A DNA stretch of 64,000 bases from Pseudomonadota bacterium (lineage in GTDB: Bacteria; Pseudomonadota; Alphaproteobacteria; Sphingomonadales; Sphingomonadaceae). Positions 18,686 through 27,244 of the stretch are shown here, piece by piece; position 1 is the first letter of the stretch, and each line of letters begins with the position of its first letter. The position numbers and the translations under genes are program-made. The DNA lies in the NCBI GenBank assembly GCA_023457895.1, contig JAEXAY010000008.1, positions 85,625-149,624 on the forward strand. The letters are read 5' to 3'. The notes beneath the pieces were generated by a model, which ran no database searches, was not told where the DNA came from, and worked only from the letters and a program-made list of their open reading frames with translations.

Positions 18686-19975
18686 TCAACGGGAACCGGC
18701 AGAAACCACCGCGGCGCCCGCATCTTGTCCGGCTGGACTGTCATCAGGCAGCGGCACTTCGGAAAGGTCCAGCCAGTTCGCCGGGGTGCGCTTGTGATAG
18801 CTGTCGATCGCGGCGAACGGGATGCGGAACGGAAAGCCCCAGTCGCTGTTCCAGAGCGCGACCACGCCCGTCCGCGTCGCGGGTTCGAATATCATGGTCG
18901 CACGATAGCCCGAGACCGCACCCGAATGTCCCTCGAGCCGATGCCCGTCATAGCTGAAGCTGCGCCAGCCGAGGCCATAGGAGGCATCGCTGGTCGCCTG
19001 CCGCAGCGTGCCGCGATAAAGCCGTTCGGTGGTAACGCGGGGACGGTGGGCAATTTCCAATGTCTCCTGCGGCAATATGTCGGCACGCAGTCCCATCATC
19101 GCCTGCATCCATGTGGCGAAATCGACAATGTCGCTTTCGACACCAGCGGCTGCGGGAACACGCCAATAGGCGTCATTGAGCGGACGCAGCTGGCCGTTGC
19201 GATACGGCCGCGCCCAATCGCGCGCGGTGGTCAGTCCTTCCATGCCATAATGCGCGCTGATCATGCCAAGCGGTGCAAACAGACGGTCCGCCACTGCCTT
19301 GGAGAAGGACTCCCGGCTGACCTGCCCGATAATTTCTCCGGCAGCGTCGAACGCAATATTCTGGTAGGTGTGGCACGTACCCGGATGGCATTGCAGCGGC
19401 GCGGCGACGAAACTGGCGCGCAGCATTTCGGCCTGCTCACCCGCTTCCAGCTTATCGTCATAGGCATTTTTGGTGAGGCCGGTGCGCTGTGACAGCAGAT
19501 CGGCAACCGAAATGCGGAACTGCGCATCGCCCGGGAGGCGCAACGTCGTGCGCCAGTCGCCAATCGGACTGTCGAGATCAAGCGCGCCATCGCTGGCGAG
19601 CGTTGCCGCCATCGCTCCGGTGGCGGTCTTGGACACCGATGCCCAGCGGAACAGCGTCTGCGGCGTCACCCGCGCCCCGCTGGCGGCATCGGCAAGGCCA
19701 TAGGTGCGAACGAAGCTGAGCTTGCCGTCCTCAACGACTGCGACCGCAAGTCCCGCCATTTCGGGGCGCTCAACCAGCGCGGCCAGTTCCCGGTCGAGTG
19801 CGCGATAATCGATCCGCCCATGCCACTCTGCCGGCGTGTCGGGCAAGTTTTGCATCTTCCGCAATGGAATGGCCGCACGCACCAGCAAGCGCGCCTCGTC
19901 CGCGGGTACCAACGCAAACCAGCCGATTAGCGCAAGCGCGATAAGCGCGAGCGGAATGGCTAAGGACCGCCTCAT
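18686..19975 (-). CDS. Serine hydrolase of the class C beta-lactamase family
   Basis: A 429-aa membrane-anchored or exported enzyme: residues 5-24 form one hydrophobic segment. The penicillin-binding fold follows, with the Ser-x-x-Lys motif SVSK (Ser113, Lys116), a Tyr-x-Asn element TYQN and HSG near the C-terminus in LEGHSGAVSGY. Family members include esterases, peptidases and beta-lactamases; the substrate cannot be told. The ATG at 19975 overlaps the stop of the upstream membrane protein (ATGA), which decides the start. A second, less similar member is at 50440-51663. Confidence 0.87.
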   Translation of the reverse strand: MRRSLAIPLALIALALIGWFALVPADEARLLVRAAIPLRKMQNLPDTPAEWHGRIDYRALDRELAALVERPEMAGLAVAVVEDGKLSFVRTYGLADAASGARVTPQTLFRWASVSKTATGAMAATLASDGALDLDSPIGDWRTTLRLPGDAQFRISVADLLSQRTGLTKNAYDDKLEAGEQAEMLRASFVAAPLQCHPGTCHTYQNIAFDAAGEIIGQVSRESFSKAVADRLFAPLGMISAHYGMEGLTTARDWARPYRNGQLRPLNDAYWRVPAAAGVESDIVDFATWMQAMMGLRADILPQETLEIAHRPRVTTERLYRGTLRQATSDASYGLGWRSFSYDGHRLEGHSGAVSGYRATMIFEPATRTGVVALWNSDWGFPFRIPFAAIDSYHKRTPANWLDLSEVPLPDDSPAGQDAGAAVVSAGSR

Positions 19976-20445
19976 GAAAGCTGACGAGATGACGGTTTGA
20001 GCGCCGGCCACGAAAGACCGGTTCCTAGCGCGTAGATGATGCCATAGATGGCTACGATAAACGACGACCACAGTGCGAAGGGGTCAGTTAATAATTGCGG
20101 CTTGGCGATCGCGAGGGGCAGCAGGATCAAACCCCGCGCCAGATAAATAAATGTGATGGTCACGAGCGCCGCCCTGATTAAGGGTAGGCGGGCAATCCTT
20201 CCCGCGCCCGAAAAAGCATAGGCTGCCCAAAGTGCCAGAATCAGGACGATGGCACTGGTCATCAGATAAGGCTGCCACTCGCCACGTTCGACCGCCTGCG
20301 CCACCGGTTCGCCTGCGCCGAAAAAGCGGAACCAGTCCGGGCCGCCAATCATACAGGCGATATGCAGCAACGATGCGATGGCGCTGAGCAAGCCGCCAGC
20401 AACAAGCCAGCGGCTGCCTCGATTGGCCGGAATCCTATTCGGCAT
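19972..20445 (-). CDS. Four-helix membrane protein of unknown function
   Basis: A 157-aa protein with four predicted transmembrane segments (around LVAGGLLSAIASLLHIACMI, SAIVLILALWAAYAFSG, AALVTITFIYLARGLILLPL, ALWSSFIVAIYGIIYALGTG). I do not recognise a named family. It overlaps the end of scoB by 11 bp and is coupled by ATGA to the serine hydrolase downstream. The pair probably acts together at the inner membrane while being carried on the scoA-scoB transcript. Confidence 0.75.
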   Translation of the reverse strand: MPNRIPANRGSRWLVAGGLLSAIASLLHIACMIGGPDWFRFFGAGEPVAQAVERGEWQPYLMTSAIVLILALWAAYAFSGAGRIARLPLIRAALVTITFIYLARGLILLPLAIAKPQLLTDPFALWSSFIVAIYGIIYALGTGLSWPALKPSSRQLS

Positions 20446-21070
20446 AATGCGCGGTCGTCTTTTCGCGCACTTCTTCCTTCGTCACGCCCGGCGCGAGTTC
20501 GATCAGCCTGAACGGGCTGTCATGATCGGCTCGCTGGAACACGGCAAGATCGGTGATGATCATGTCGACCACATTCTGCCCGGTCAGCGGCAGCGTACAG
20601 GCGGGAATGAATTTGGGGCTGCCGTCCTTCGCGACATGTTCCATCACCACGATGATCTTCTTGACGCCCGCGACGAGGTCCATCGCGCCGCCCATCCCCT
20701 TGATCATCTTGCCCGGGATCATCCAGTTGGCGATGTCGCCATTTTCGGCAACTTCCATCGCGCCCAGCACGGTGAGGTCGATATGCCCGCCGCGGATCAT
20801 CGCGAAACTGTCTGCAGACGAAAAATAGACCGATTGCGGCAATTCGCTGATCGTCTGCTTGCCCGCGTTGATGAGGTCAGGATCGACCTCGTCGGGATAG
20901 GGAAAAGGGCCAATGCCGAGCATGCCGTTTTCAGACTGGAGCGTCACCTCGACGCCGTCGGGAATATGGTTCGCCACCAGCGTCGGAATGCCGATGCCGA
21001 GATTGACGTAGAAACCGTCCTTCAGTTCCTTGGCGGCGCGGGCGGCCATTTCATCGCGGGTCCAGGGCAT
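20435..21070 (-). CDS. scoB: 3-oxoacid CoA-transferase subunit B
   Basis: Beta subunit of succinyl-CoA:3-ketoacid CoA-transferase, which moves CoA from succinyl-CoA to acetoacetate. The 211-aa protein has NLGIGIPTLVANHIPDG, the catalytic Glu in LQSENGMLGIG, and GGAMDLVAGVKKIIVVMEH. Full length. It is separated from its partner scoA by two unrelated genes on the same strand (HAD lipoprotein and DUF5076), which is unusual because the subunits are normally adjacent. Confidence 0.95.
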   Translation of the reverse strand: MPWTRDEMAARAAKELKDGFYVNLGIGIPTLVANHIPDGVEVTLQSENGMLGIGPFPYPDEVDPDLINAGKQTISELPQSVYFSSADSFAMIRGGHIDLTVLGAMEVAENGDIANWMIPGKMIKGMGGAMDLVAGVKKIIVVMEHVAKDGSPKFIPACTLPLTGQNVVDMIITDLAVFQRADHDSPFRLIELAPGVTKEEVREKTTAHYAE

Positions 21071-21099
21071 GTCAATTATCCTTCGTCAAAACATGATCT

Positions 21100-21924
21100 C
21101 TAAGGTGTTGGCAGCGGCACCGCACCGGTACCGAGTTGCGGCAGCAGGAACCAGCCAGCGCCGATCAGCCCCGGCTCGGCCGCCGCGTCCGTCATATCGA
21201 GTAACGGCGTGAAATCACCCCGTTCACCGCCCGCGATCGCGATCACGCAGGCGTTGCTGGCGATCTTCCACATCAGGCCATCCTTGCCGCTGCTGCCGCG
21301 ATCACCGACAAGCCAGAAAGTGTCCTCCCGCCTGGCGTTCCCAAGTCCCGCCACCATCAGGTCAGTCGCGATCATATTGGCATATTTTGGAGCGGTACCG
21401 GACATAAAGATCGCCTTCACGCCCTGCTCGCGCAGCCGGTCGAGCGCATCGGCGAGCGCCTCGCTCACCGGGACCGTCGCGCCGGTGGCGGTATCGAGGT
21501 CGATCAGTAAGGCGGGGGGCAGCGTATCACACAGCGTATATTCGGGCTTGCTGAGCGTCGCGCCCGGCATCAGCACGACCGAGGACTTGTCGGGCCCTTC
21601 GGTCATCGCGGCTTTGCGTGCAGCAAGCTTGGCGCTGACATAGGTCACCATCTGCTCGATCTGCCCGGTCTGTTCGAGTGGTGAGGGGCCCTCGGACGGC
21701 GGCGGCAATGTGGTCATATCGGTGACAATCACGCCTGCCGGCACGGCCGCTTTGGCTTCTTCGATCTCGCGTGCGGTCCGTTTGCGCGCGCGTTGTTCCA
21801 TCACCTTCGTGCCGATCAGCACCGATGCTCCGAGCGGCGGCAACGCCACCAGCGCGCCGATGCAACCACCGAGCGTCGTCGCGCTCAGGGCCAGCACTGC
21901 GATCGAGAGGCGGCGCAGCGGCAT
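21100..21924 (-). CDS. HAD-like acid-phosphatase-type lipoprotein
   Basis: A 274-aa exported protein; the signal ends in TTLGGC, a lipobox. From about residue 130 it follows the HAD order: LLIDLDTATG (the Asp-x-Asp-x-Thr nucleophile motif), ALDRLREQGVKAIFMSG (motif II Ser), then LVGDRGSSGKDGLMW with a possible motif III Lys. This resembles bacterial class B/C-type acid phosphatases, but motif IV is not clear, so activity is uncertain. It lies between scoB and DUF5076 in the CoA-transferase operon, three bases after the DUF5076 stop. Confidence 0.65.
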   Translation of the reverse strand: MPLRRLSIAVLALSATTLGGCIGALVALPPLGASVLIGTKVMEQRARKRTAREIEEAKAAVPAGVIVTDMTTLPPPSEGPSPLEQTGQIEQMVTYVSAKLAARKAAMTEGPDKSSVVLMPGATLSKPEYTLCDTLPPALLIDLDTATGATVPVSEALADALDRLREQGVKAIFMSGTAPKYANMIATDLMVAGLGNARREDTFWLVGDRGSSGKDGLMWKIASNACVIAIAGGERGDFTPLLDMTDAAAEPGLIGAGWFLLPQLGTGAVPLPTP

Positions 21925-21926
21925 GG

Positions 21927-22226
21927 TCAGTTGGGCTTGTCACCGAAGTCGCGCGGCACATCGGTTGGCGATTTCATTTCCGCGTTGAACCCTTGCATGA
22001 TGCGTTCGAGCGCATGTTCCTCGCTCACTTGCACCGCGCGCGCCCACGCCTTGGCGCCGTGGCGGATCGCATCGGCCATGGCGATCCCGAACATCGCCGG
22101 ATCGGCGCCCAGATTCTGCGGCTCGATGATGCACATCGCGCCGCCGTCGCGCGACCACATGCGCATGAACTCGCTCGCATCCTTGAGATGCTCTTCGACC
22201 GACGACAGATCGAGCGGCCCCGCCAT
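21927..22226 (-). CDS. DUF5076 protein
   Basis: A 99-aa soluble protein that fits the DUF5076 pattern: EFMRMWSRDGGAMCIIEPQ, then DPAMFGIAMADAIRHGAKAWA. The function of the family is unknown. Its start shares one base with the scoA stop (TGATG), indicating tight translational coupling to the CoA-transferase subunit. Family name given from memory. Confidence 0.75.
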   Translation of the reverse strand: MAGPLDLSSVEEHLKDASEFMRMWSRDGGAMCIIEPQNLGADPAMFGIAMADAIRHGAKAWARAVQVSEEHALERIMQGFNAEMKSPTDVPRDFGDKPN

Positions 22227-22933
22227 CAGGCGTTCTCGCGTTCGCGGGTGGTAACGAACTCGATCTTCTTGTCATAGGGCGCGCCGACGATCATGCGCTT
22301 CACATAGATACCGGGCAGGTGGATGCAGTCCGGGTCAAGGCTCCCGGCGGGCACCACTTCCTCGACTTCTGCCACGCAGATTTTCGCGGCGGTGGCCATC
22401 GGCTGGTTGAAATTGCGCGCGGTCTTGCGGAACACCAGATTGCCGCTCTCGTCGGCCTTCCAGCCCTTGATGATCGCCACATCCGCAAAGATGCCGCGTT
22501 CGAGGATATAGGTTTGCCCGTCGAACTCCTTATGCTCCTTGCCCTCGGCCACCTTGGTGCCAACGCCGGTCTTGGTGTAGAAGCCCGGAATACCGGCGCC
22601 GCCCGCGCGGCAGCGTTCGGCAAGCGTTCCCTGCGGGCAGAATTCGACTTCGAGTTCGCCGGCGAGATATTGCCGTTCGAATTCCTTGTTCTCACCCACG
22701 TAGGAGGAGATCATCTTCTTCACCTGCCGCGACCGCAGCAGCTTGCCGAGACCCTCGCCATCGATTCCGGCATTGTTCGACGCGATGGTCAGATCCTTGA
22801 CGCCGCTTTCCTGAATCGCGTCGATCAGCCGCTCGGGAATCCCGCAAAGACCAAAACCGCCCGCGCACAGGTGCATTCCATCAAACAGCAAGCCTTCGAG
22901 CGCCGATTTCGCATCGGGATAGAGTTTCTTCAT
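22226..22933 (-). CDS. scoA: 3-oxoacid CoA-transferase subunit A
   Basis: Alpha subunit of the succinyl-CoA:acetoacetate CoA-transferase. The 235-aa product has the CoA-transferase signature DGMHLCAGGFGLCGIPE, LTIASNNAGIDGEGLG, and PQGTLAERCRAGGAGIPGFYT. First gene of the run scoA-DUF5076-HAD lipoprotein-scoB-membrane protein-serine hydrolase, all minus strand and tightly packed. Ketone body or polyhydroxybutyrate use is the expected context. Confidence 0.95.
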   Translation of the reverse strand: MKKLYPDAKSALEGLLFDGMHLCAGGFGLCGIPERLIDAIQESGVKDLTIASNNAGIDGEGLGKLLRSRQVKKMISSYVGENKEFERQYLAGELEVEFCPQGTLAERCRAGGAGIPGFYTKTGVGTKVAEGKEHKEFDGQTYILERGIFADVAIIKGWKADESGNLVFRKTARNFNQPMATAAKICVAEVEEVVPAGSLDPDCIHLPGIYVKRMIVGAPYDKKIEFVTTRERENA

Positions 22934-23065
22934 CGTGGAGTCTTTCCTGGCAAGAGGCGGATGATGCTTAGGCCCTTAGAAAAAGCCCGCCGCAGCGTCA
23001 ATCGCGCCGCCGGGATCAGCTTGCGCAAATCGCTGCGGATTGACCAGGTTTTCGCGTGCGCCTGC

Positions 23066-23079
23066 TTGATTCCGATCAA
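23066..23079. promoter_or_regulatory. FNR/FixK-type box
   Basis: TTGAT-TCCG-ATCAA is a perfect match to the TTGAT-N4-ATCAA consensus of FNR/FixK/Anr regulators. It is 48 bp before the universal stress protein start, a position suited to activation in low oxygen. Such stress proteins are common targets of these regulators. Confidence 0.75.
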
Positions 23080-23127
23080 TGACCATGGGATGAGATCAAG
23101 GCAAAGACCGGACATAGGGAGAATGTC

Positions 23128-23937
23128 ATGAAATCGATCCTGCTTTACGTCCATGACGATGCCGGCATGGAAAGCCGCCTGCAATCCGCGCTTGATGTCG
23201 CGCGCGCCACGGGCGGTCATATCGAGTGTGTCACCGCCAAGCCGCTGGCCGCGCTGATGATGGCCGATCCGTTCGGGTCCGCCTTTATCATCCCCGAAGC
23301 TGCCCGGGCGGTCGACGACGCTGCGCGCGAAGCGGGTGAGCATATCGGCGCCCGCATGAAGCGCGAGGATGTCCCCTGGTCGCTGCGTGAAGGCGATGGC
23401 GATCCGCTGGATATCCTCTCAAGCCGCGCCCGGATGAACGACCTCATTATACTGTCGCTGCCCGGCTCCGGTGATGGCGATGCGCTGGCTTCGGTCTCGC
23501 TTGGCGACGTAGCCCTTTCCTCCCCTACCCCGGTGCTCGCAGTTCCACTCGAAGGCGGACCGATCCGGCTTAGCGGCACGGCAGCGGTTGCCTGGAATGG
23601 AAGCGCGGAAGCCGCCAACGCCATGCGCGCCGCACTGCCGCTCCTCAGCCGCGCCAGCAGCGTTCATCTGGTGACGGTCGCCGAAGATGAGCTCGACTTC
23701 CCCCCGGCGGAAGCTGCGACCTATTTGTCGCGCCACGGCATCAAGGCCGAGATCTACGAGCGTACGGAAAGCGATATTGTCGTGGTCGATGCACTGGTCG
23801 AGATGCTCGACCGGGTGGGTGCCGACTGGATTGTGATGGGCGCCTATGGGCGCGGGCGGCTGCGCGAATGGCTGTTCGGCGGGGTCACACGGGACCTGCT
23901 TAGCCGGTCACGAATCCCTCTGCTCCTTGCGCACTGA
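23128..23937 (+). CDS. Tandem universal stress protein (UspA family)
   Basis: A 269-aa protein made of two Usp-like halves (from MKSILLYVHDDAG and from GTAAVAWNGSAEAANA). The second ends in DWIVMGAYGRGRLREWLFGGVTRDLL, the nucleotide-binding G-x2-G-x9-G-S/T region with Gly-Gly-Val-Thr. Such tandem proteins are induced in oxygen limitation or stationary phase. A perfect FNR/FixK box 48 bp upstream and a GGGAGAA Shine-Dalgarno support regulated expression. Divergent from scoA and convergent with the next gene. Confidence 0.92.
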   Translation: MKSILLYVHDDAGMESRLQSALDVARATGGHIECVTAKPLAALMMADPFGSAFIIPEAARAVDDAAREAGEHIGARMKREDVPWSLREGDGDPLDILSSRARMNDLIILSLPGSGDGDALASVSLGDVALSSPTPVLAVPLEGGPIRLSGTAAVAWNGSAEAANAMRAALPLLSRASSVHLVTVAEDELDFPPAEAATYLSRHGIKAEIYERTESDIVVVDALVEMLDRVGADWIVMGAYGRGRLREWLFGGVTRDLLSRSRIPLLLAH

Positions 23938-23950
23938 TAACAAAGGCGGC

Positions 23951-23985
23951 AAAAAAGAGGGGCTGCCTTCGAAGAAGACAGCCCC
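23951..23985 (-). terminator. Rho-independent terminator
   Basis: On the minus strand a 12-bp stem (GGGGCTGTCTTC with GAAGGCAGCCCC, loop TTC) is followed by TCTTTTTT. It ends transcription of the gene stopping at 24018. Confidence 0.9.
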
Positions 23986-24017
23986 AGCGCTTTGGAGACC
24001 AGAAAGGATCAGTCTTT

Positions 24018-24578
24018 TCAGGCGGCCTTGAGATACCGCTGACGTTCGCAATAGACTTCTTCGGAGGTGTAGGGTGCGGCTTCCGGATTGAAGCCGGTCC
24101 AGCCATTCTCGGCATAGGCACGGCCGCGAACCTCGGCGGTAACGCCGCCCCTGTCAGCAAGGAGCGCTTCGACGCCTTCGACAATCGTGCTGTTGCAGCG
24201 AATGCCTACCAGCGTCGCTCCGCGATGCAGTGCTTCGGCAAGAATTTCAGCTTCTTGTGCACTGTGCCCGGCAGCAACCAGCGTTTCCAGGATGGCATCG
24301 CCGGTTGTTCCGCGCGCGACGATTCCGGAGGGAAGCCAGCCGCCTGCCGCGAGCAGCCCGATGCCCGGCAGGACCAGCAGGCCGAGCGTCGTCAGCACAC
24401 CGCCTGCGCGCACGGCATCAATGGCCTTGGCGGGCACATATTCGGCGAGCATGACAATATCGTCACCGCCACGGCCCATGATCGTGGTGAAATGCGGCGC
24501 CACCCCAGCATCTTCAAGTGCGAGGACGGCAGTCTTGGCTTCGACATAACGGTCGAAAATATAAGTACGTGTCAGCAT
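24018..24578 (-). CDS. Glycine-zipper general-stress-type protein
   Basis: A 186-aa protein with an N-terminal alpha/beta part (TYIFDRYVEAKTAVLALEDA), a central hydrophobic Gly-rich stretch (VLTTLGLLVLPGIGLLAAGG), and a hydrophilic C-terminus. The layout resembles the YflT/GSP17M family of general stress proteins, whose function is unclear. The ATG at 24578 gives a natural start; the frame is open to 24620. Monocistronic, with its own terminator. Confidence 0.7.
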   Translation of the reverse strand: MLTRTYIFDRYVEAKTAVLALEDAGVAPHFTTIMGRGGDDIVMLAEYVPAKAIDAVRAGGVLTTLGLLVLPGIGLLAAGGWLPSGIVARGTTGDAILETLVAAGHSAQEAEILAEALHRGATLVGIRCNSTIVEGVEALLADRGGVTAEVRGRAYAENGWTGFNPEAAPYTSEEVYCERQRYLKAA

Positions 24579-24706
24579 TTGGCATTTTCCTTGCGGTACA
24601 TGCCCCCTGTCGCTGTACAACCGAGGCTATGGGGCAAATGTAACCAAAAGGTAAACGCCATCGCTTGATACGGCGAACGGCGGGATTCCAGCGACGAACG
24701 GTTGAA

Positions 24707-24738
24707 GAAAAAAGGGCCTCCACCGCGCGTGGAGACCC
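24707..24738 (-). terminator. Rho-independent terminator
   Basis: Minus-strand stem GGGTCTCCAC/GTGGAGGCCC with a short GCGCG loop followed by TTTTTT. It follows the TonB-receptor remnant by 30 bp. Confidence 0.85.
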
Positions 24739-24768
24739 TATGCCTTGTCGCGATTTTTCTAATTCTCG

Positions 24769-25437
24769 TTAAAAATCAAAGCTTACCCGCCCATAGAGGA
24801 AGCGGCCGTTGAAGCCGAAGGGCGAAAATTGCGAATAGGGAATGAAGTAGCCGTTGAGGCCATAATTCTGTCCGCCGACGAGCCCCGCACGGAGCCGATC
24901 GGGATAGACATCGAACAGATTGTTCGCACCAACAGCCAGTTCAACCGACTCGACCGGCTTCACCCGGACCTCCAGATCGGTGATCCATTTGGCGCCAAGC
25001 CACTGGTCGCGCGCCGCATCGACTCCGGGCACAAGCACCTTGCCATAGCGGTTGGTGCGGGCGGTCAGGCCAACAATGCCATAGTCCCAATCGAGGCCCG
25101 CATTGATCTTGTCGCGCGGCTGGCCTTCGGTCATGCGCAAGGATTCCTGGCGGCCGAACAGCGTGAGGCCGGGGAGGGTCGTGAGCGCTGCCCGGTCGGT
25201 GATCTTGGTCTTGTTATAATTATAACCCGCATTGAGCGTCAGCTTGCCAATGCCAAAATCGGGCACACGATAGGTGGCGACAATCTCCAGCCCCTTGGTG
25301 CGGGTATCGATGCCATTCACAAAGAAGCGCGCCGAGGTGATGTTGTTGAACCCGGCTCCCTGAAGCAGCGACAGCACCTGCGCCCCTTGCAGATTTTCGG
25401 TGACAACCACGCGGTCCTTGATCTTGATGTTACATTT
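24769..25437 (-). pseudogene. C-terminal remnant of a TonB-dependent receptor
   Basis: About 220 codons encode the last strands of an outer-membrane TonB receptor: repeated beta-strand pairs, RTKGLEIVATY, LTLNAGYNYNKTKI, PVESVELAVGANNLFDVYP, and the C-terminal strand RFLYGRVSFDF ending in Phe. The plug and most of the barrel are missing; reading upstream meets an in-frame TGA 12 bp before the preserved IKIKDR. The first possible start (GTG, 25410) has no signal peptide. The remnant keeps its terminator. A deletion or rearrangement ending near 25437 is the likely cause. Confidence 0.85.
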
Positions 25438-25496
25438 TCACGAAGCGTTGCAAATATGCTGCACCAGCGAACGGCTGACCGCGCCCAGGCATCGGT

Positions 25497-25865
25497 TCAC
25501 GGTTTATAGCTGTCCCGCCATTGATAGGCAGCCACGCTGTGCGTCACCTTGCCATCCGCGTTGAACAGGAAGGTTTCGGCAGCCTCGGCACCGTTGTGAT
25601 TGCGGTAAAGGATCGTCAGGCTGTCATGGCCGGTGAACACGCCGAGCAGCTCGAAGTGGAGATGTTCGATCAGCGCGAGGGCGCGCGTCCAATAATGTTC
25701 GAGCGCGGCCTTGCCCTCGACGACGCCGTTTTCGACCAAATTTTGCGCGGTCGGCGAGCGGAAATGCACATCCTCGGCATAATGCGCCAATATGCGCGGC
25801 AAATCGCGGGCATTCCAGGCGGCGATCCATTCTTCGGCAAAGGCCTCGGCCGCCTCGGGCGTCAC
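25497..25865 (-). CDS. NTF2-like (SnoaL-type) protein
   Basis: A 122-aa protein with the NTF2-like cone fold pattern: AFAEEWIAAWNARDLPRILAH, YAEDVHFRSP, HYWTRALALIEHLHFEL, and a C-terminal strand VTHSVAAYQW. Such proteins bind or isomerise small molecules or regulate; nothing points to a substrate. A GTG at 25865 overlaps the proA stop by four bases (GTGA) and is preferred; an ATG at 25898 would overlap proA by 37 nt. Confidence 0.75.
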   Translation of the reverse strand: MTPEAAEAFAEEWIAAWNARDLPRILAHYAEDVHFRSPTAQNLVENGVVEGKAALEHYWTRALALIEHLHFELLGVFTGHDSLTILYRNHNGAEAAETFLFNADGKVTHSVAAYQWRDSYKP

Positions 25866-27124
25866 GGCCGGGTCTGCCCGTCGCCGCGCACCAGCCATTT
25901 ATAGGTGGTGAGCCCTTCGAGGGCCACCGGGCCGCGCGCGTGGAGCCGTCCCGTCGAGATGCCGATCTCGGCGCCAAGGCCGAACTCGCCGCCATCGGCG
26001 AACTGGCTCGAGGCATTGTGCATCACGATCGCGCTGTCGACCGCGCGGAGAAAATGCTCGGCGGTCGCCCCGTCCTCAGTGACGATCGCGTCGGTATGAT
26101 GGCTGCCGTGGCGCGCGATATGATCGAGCGCGCCCTCGACCCCGTCGACCATCGCGACCGACAGGATGGCGCTGAGATATTCGGTATCCCAATCCTCGTC
26201 GCGCGCGGGCTGGATGCGGTCGTCGAGCTCCATCACCGCATCGTCGCCCCTCAGTTCGCAGCCCGCATCGAGGAGCGCGGCGACGAGCGGCCCCGGCGCG
26301 GCATAGTCCTGATCGATGAGCAGCGTTTCCATCGCTCCGCAGATGCCGGTGCGGCGCAGCTTCGCATTGACCGCGATGGCCACCGCCTTGGCCGGATCGG
26401 CGGCCTTGTCGATATAGCTGTGATTGATGCCGTCGAGATGGGCGAGCACCGGCACGCGCGCTTCGGACTGCACGCGGGCGACGAGGCTCTTGCCGCCGCG
26501 CGGGATGATGATGTCGATATCGCCGGCCGCAGTCAGCATCGCGCCGACCGCCGCGCGGTCCTGTGTCGGGACCAGCTGTACCGCATCGGCGGGAAGGCCG
26601 GATGCGGCAATCGCTCCGGCCATCGCTTGATGGATCGCGCGGTTCGAATGCACCGCCTCGCTGCCGCCGCGCAGAATCACCGCATTGCCCGCGCCCAGCC
26701 CGAGTGCTGCCGCATCGGCGGTCACATTGGGGCGGCTTTCATAGATGATGCCGATGACCCCCAGCGGCACACGCACGCGGCTGAGTTTCATGCCGTTGGG
26801 CCGGACGCTTTCGTCGATCACCGCGCCGACCGGGTCGTCGAGCGTCGCGACCTGCGCCACCGCATCGGCAATGCCGGCAATCCGGGCGTCGTCGAGCAGC
26901 AGGCGGTCGAGCATCGCATCGGAAAGCCCGCGTTCACGCCCCGCCGCCATATCCTTCGCATTGGCTTCGGTGATTTCCGGCGCGGCGGCACGGATCGCAT
27001 CGGCCATCGCCCGCAAGGCGGCGCGCTTTTCTTCCGTCGAGGCCGCCGCCATGCGCCGCGAAGCCGCACGCGCACGGGAGCCGAGATCGGCCATCAGGGC
27101 CGTCATGTCAGTCGTTTCGGTCAT
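25862..27124 (-). CDS. proA: Glutamate-5-semialdehyde dehydrogenase
   Basis: Reduces gamma-glutamyl phosphate to glutamate semialdehyde in proline synthesis. The 420-aa enzyme shows VRVPLGVIGIIYESRPNVTA, NAVILRGGSEA, LVPTQDRAAV, DIIIPRGGKSLV and the catalytic Cys in RRTGICGAMETLL. The ATG at 27124 is the family start; the frame is open to 27169. No proB is nearby. The small NTF2-like gene follows on the same transcript. Confidence 0.96.
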   Translation of the reverse strand: MTETTDMTALMADLGSRARAASRRMAAASTEEKRAALRAMADAIRAAAPEITEANAKDMAAGRERGLSDAMLDRLLLDDARIAGIADAVAQVATLDDPVGAVIDESVRPNGMKLSRVRVPLGVIGIIYESRPNVTADAAALGLGAGNAVILRGGSEAVHSNRAIHQAMAGAIAASGLPADAVQLVPTQDRAAVGAMLTAAGDIDIIIPRGGKSLVARVQSEARVPVLAHLDGINHSYIDKAADPAKAVAIAVNAKLRRTGICGAMETLLIDQDYAAPGPLVAALLDAGCELRGDDAVMELDDRIQPARDEDWDTEYLSAILSVAMVDGVEGALDHIARHGSHHTDAIVTEDGATAEHFLRAVDSAIVMHNASSQFADGGEFGLGAEIGISTGRLHARGPVALEGLTTYKWLVRGDGQTRP

Positions 27125-27200
27125 GCCCGGACCGCTACCGCCAATCGTCCAGCCACGCAACGCCGGCATGGTTGCGGATGAGACTGGATTTACTGTTTGA

Positions 27201-27214
27201 CTGTATTAATACAG
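27201..27214. promoter_or_regulatory. Perfect 14-bp palindrome, candidate operator
   Basis: CTGTATTAATACAG is its own reverse complement. It lies in the divergent gap between proA (77 bp from its start) and the gene at 27245 (31 bp before its start), and is flanked by more CTGT/ACAG elements (CTGTTTGA before, CAAATTACAG after). This looks like a repressor operator of GntR or TetR type; the regulator is unknown. Confidence 0.6.
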
Positions 27215-27244
27215 CAAATTACAGCGGCGAAAAAGGAGAGATCC

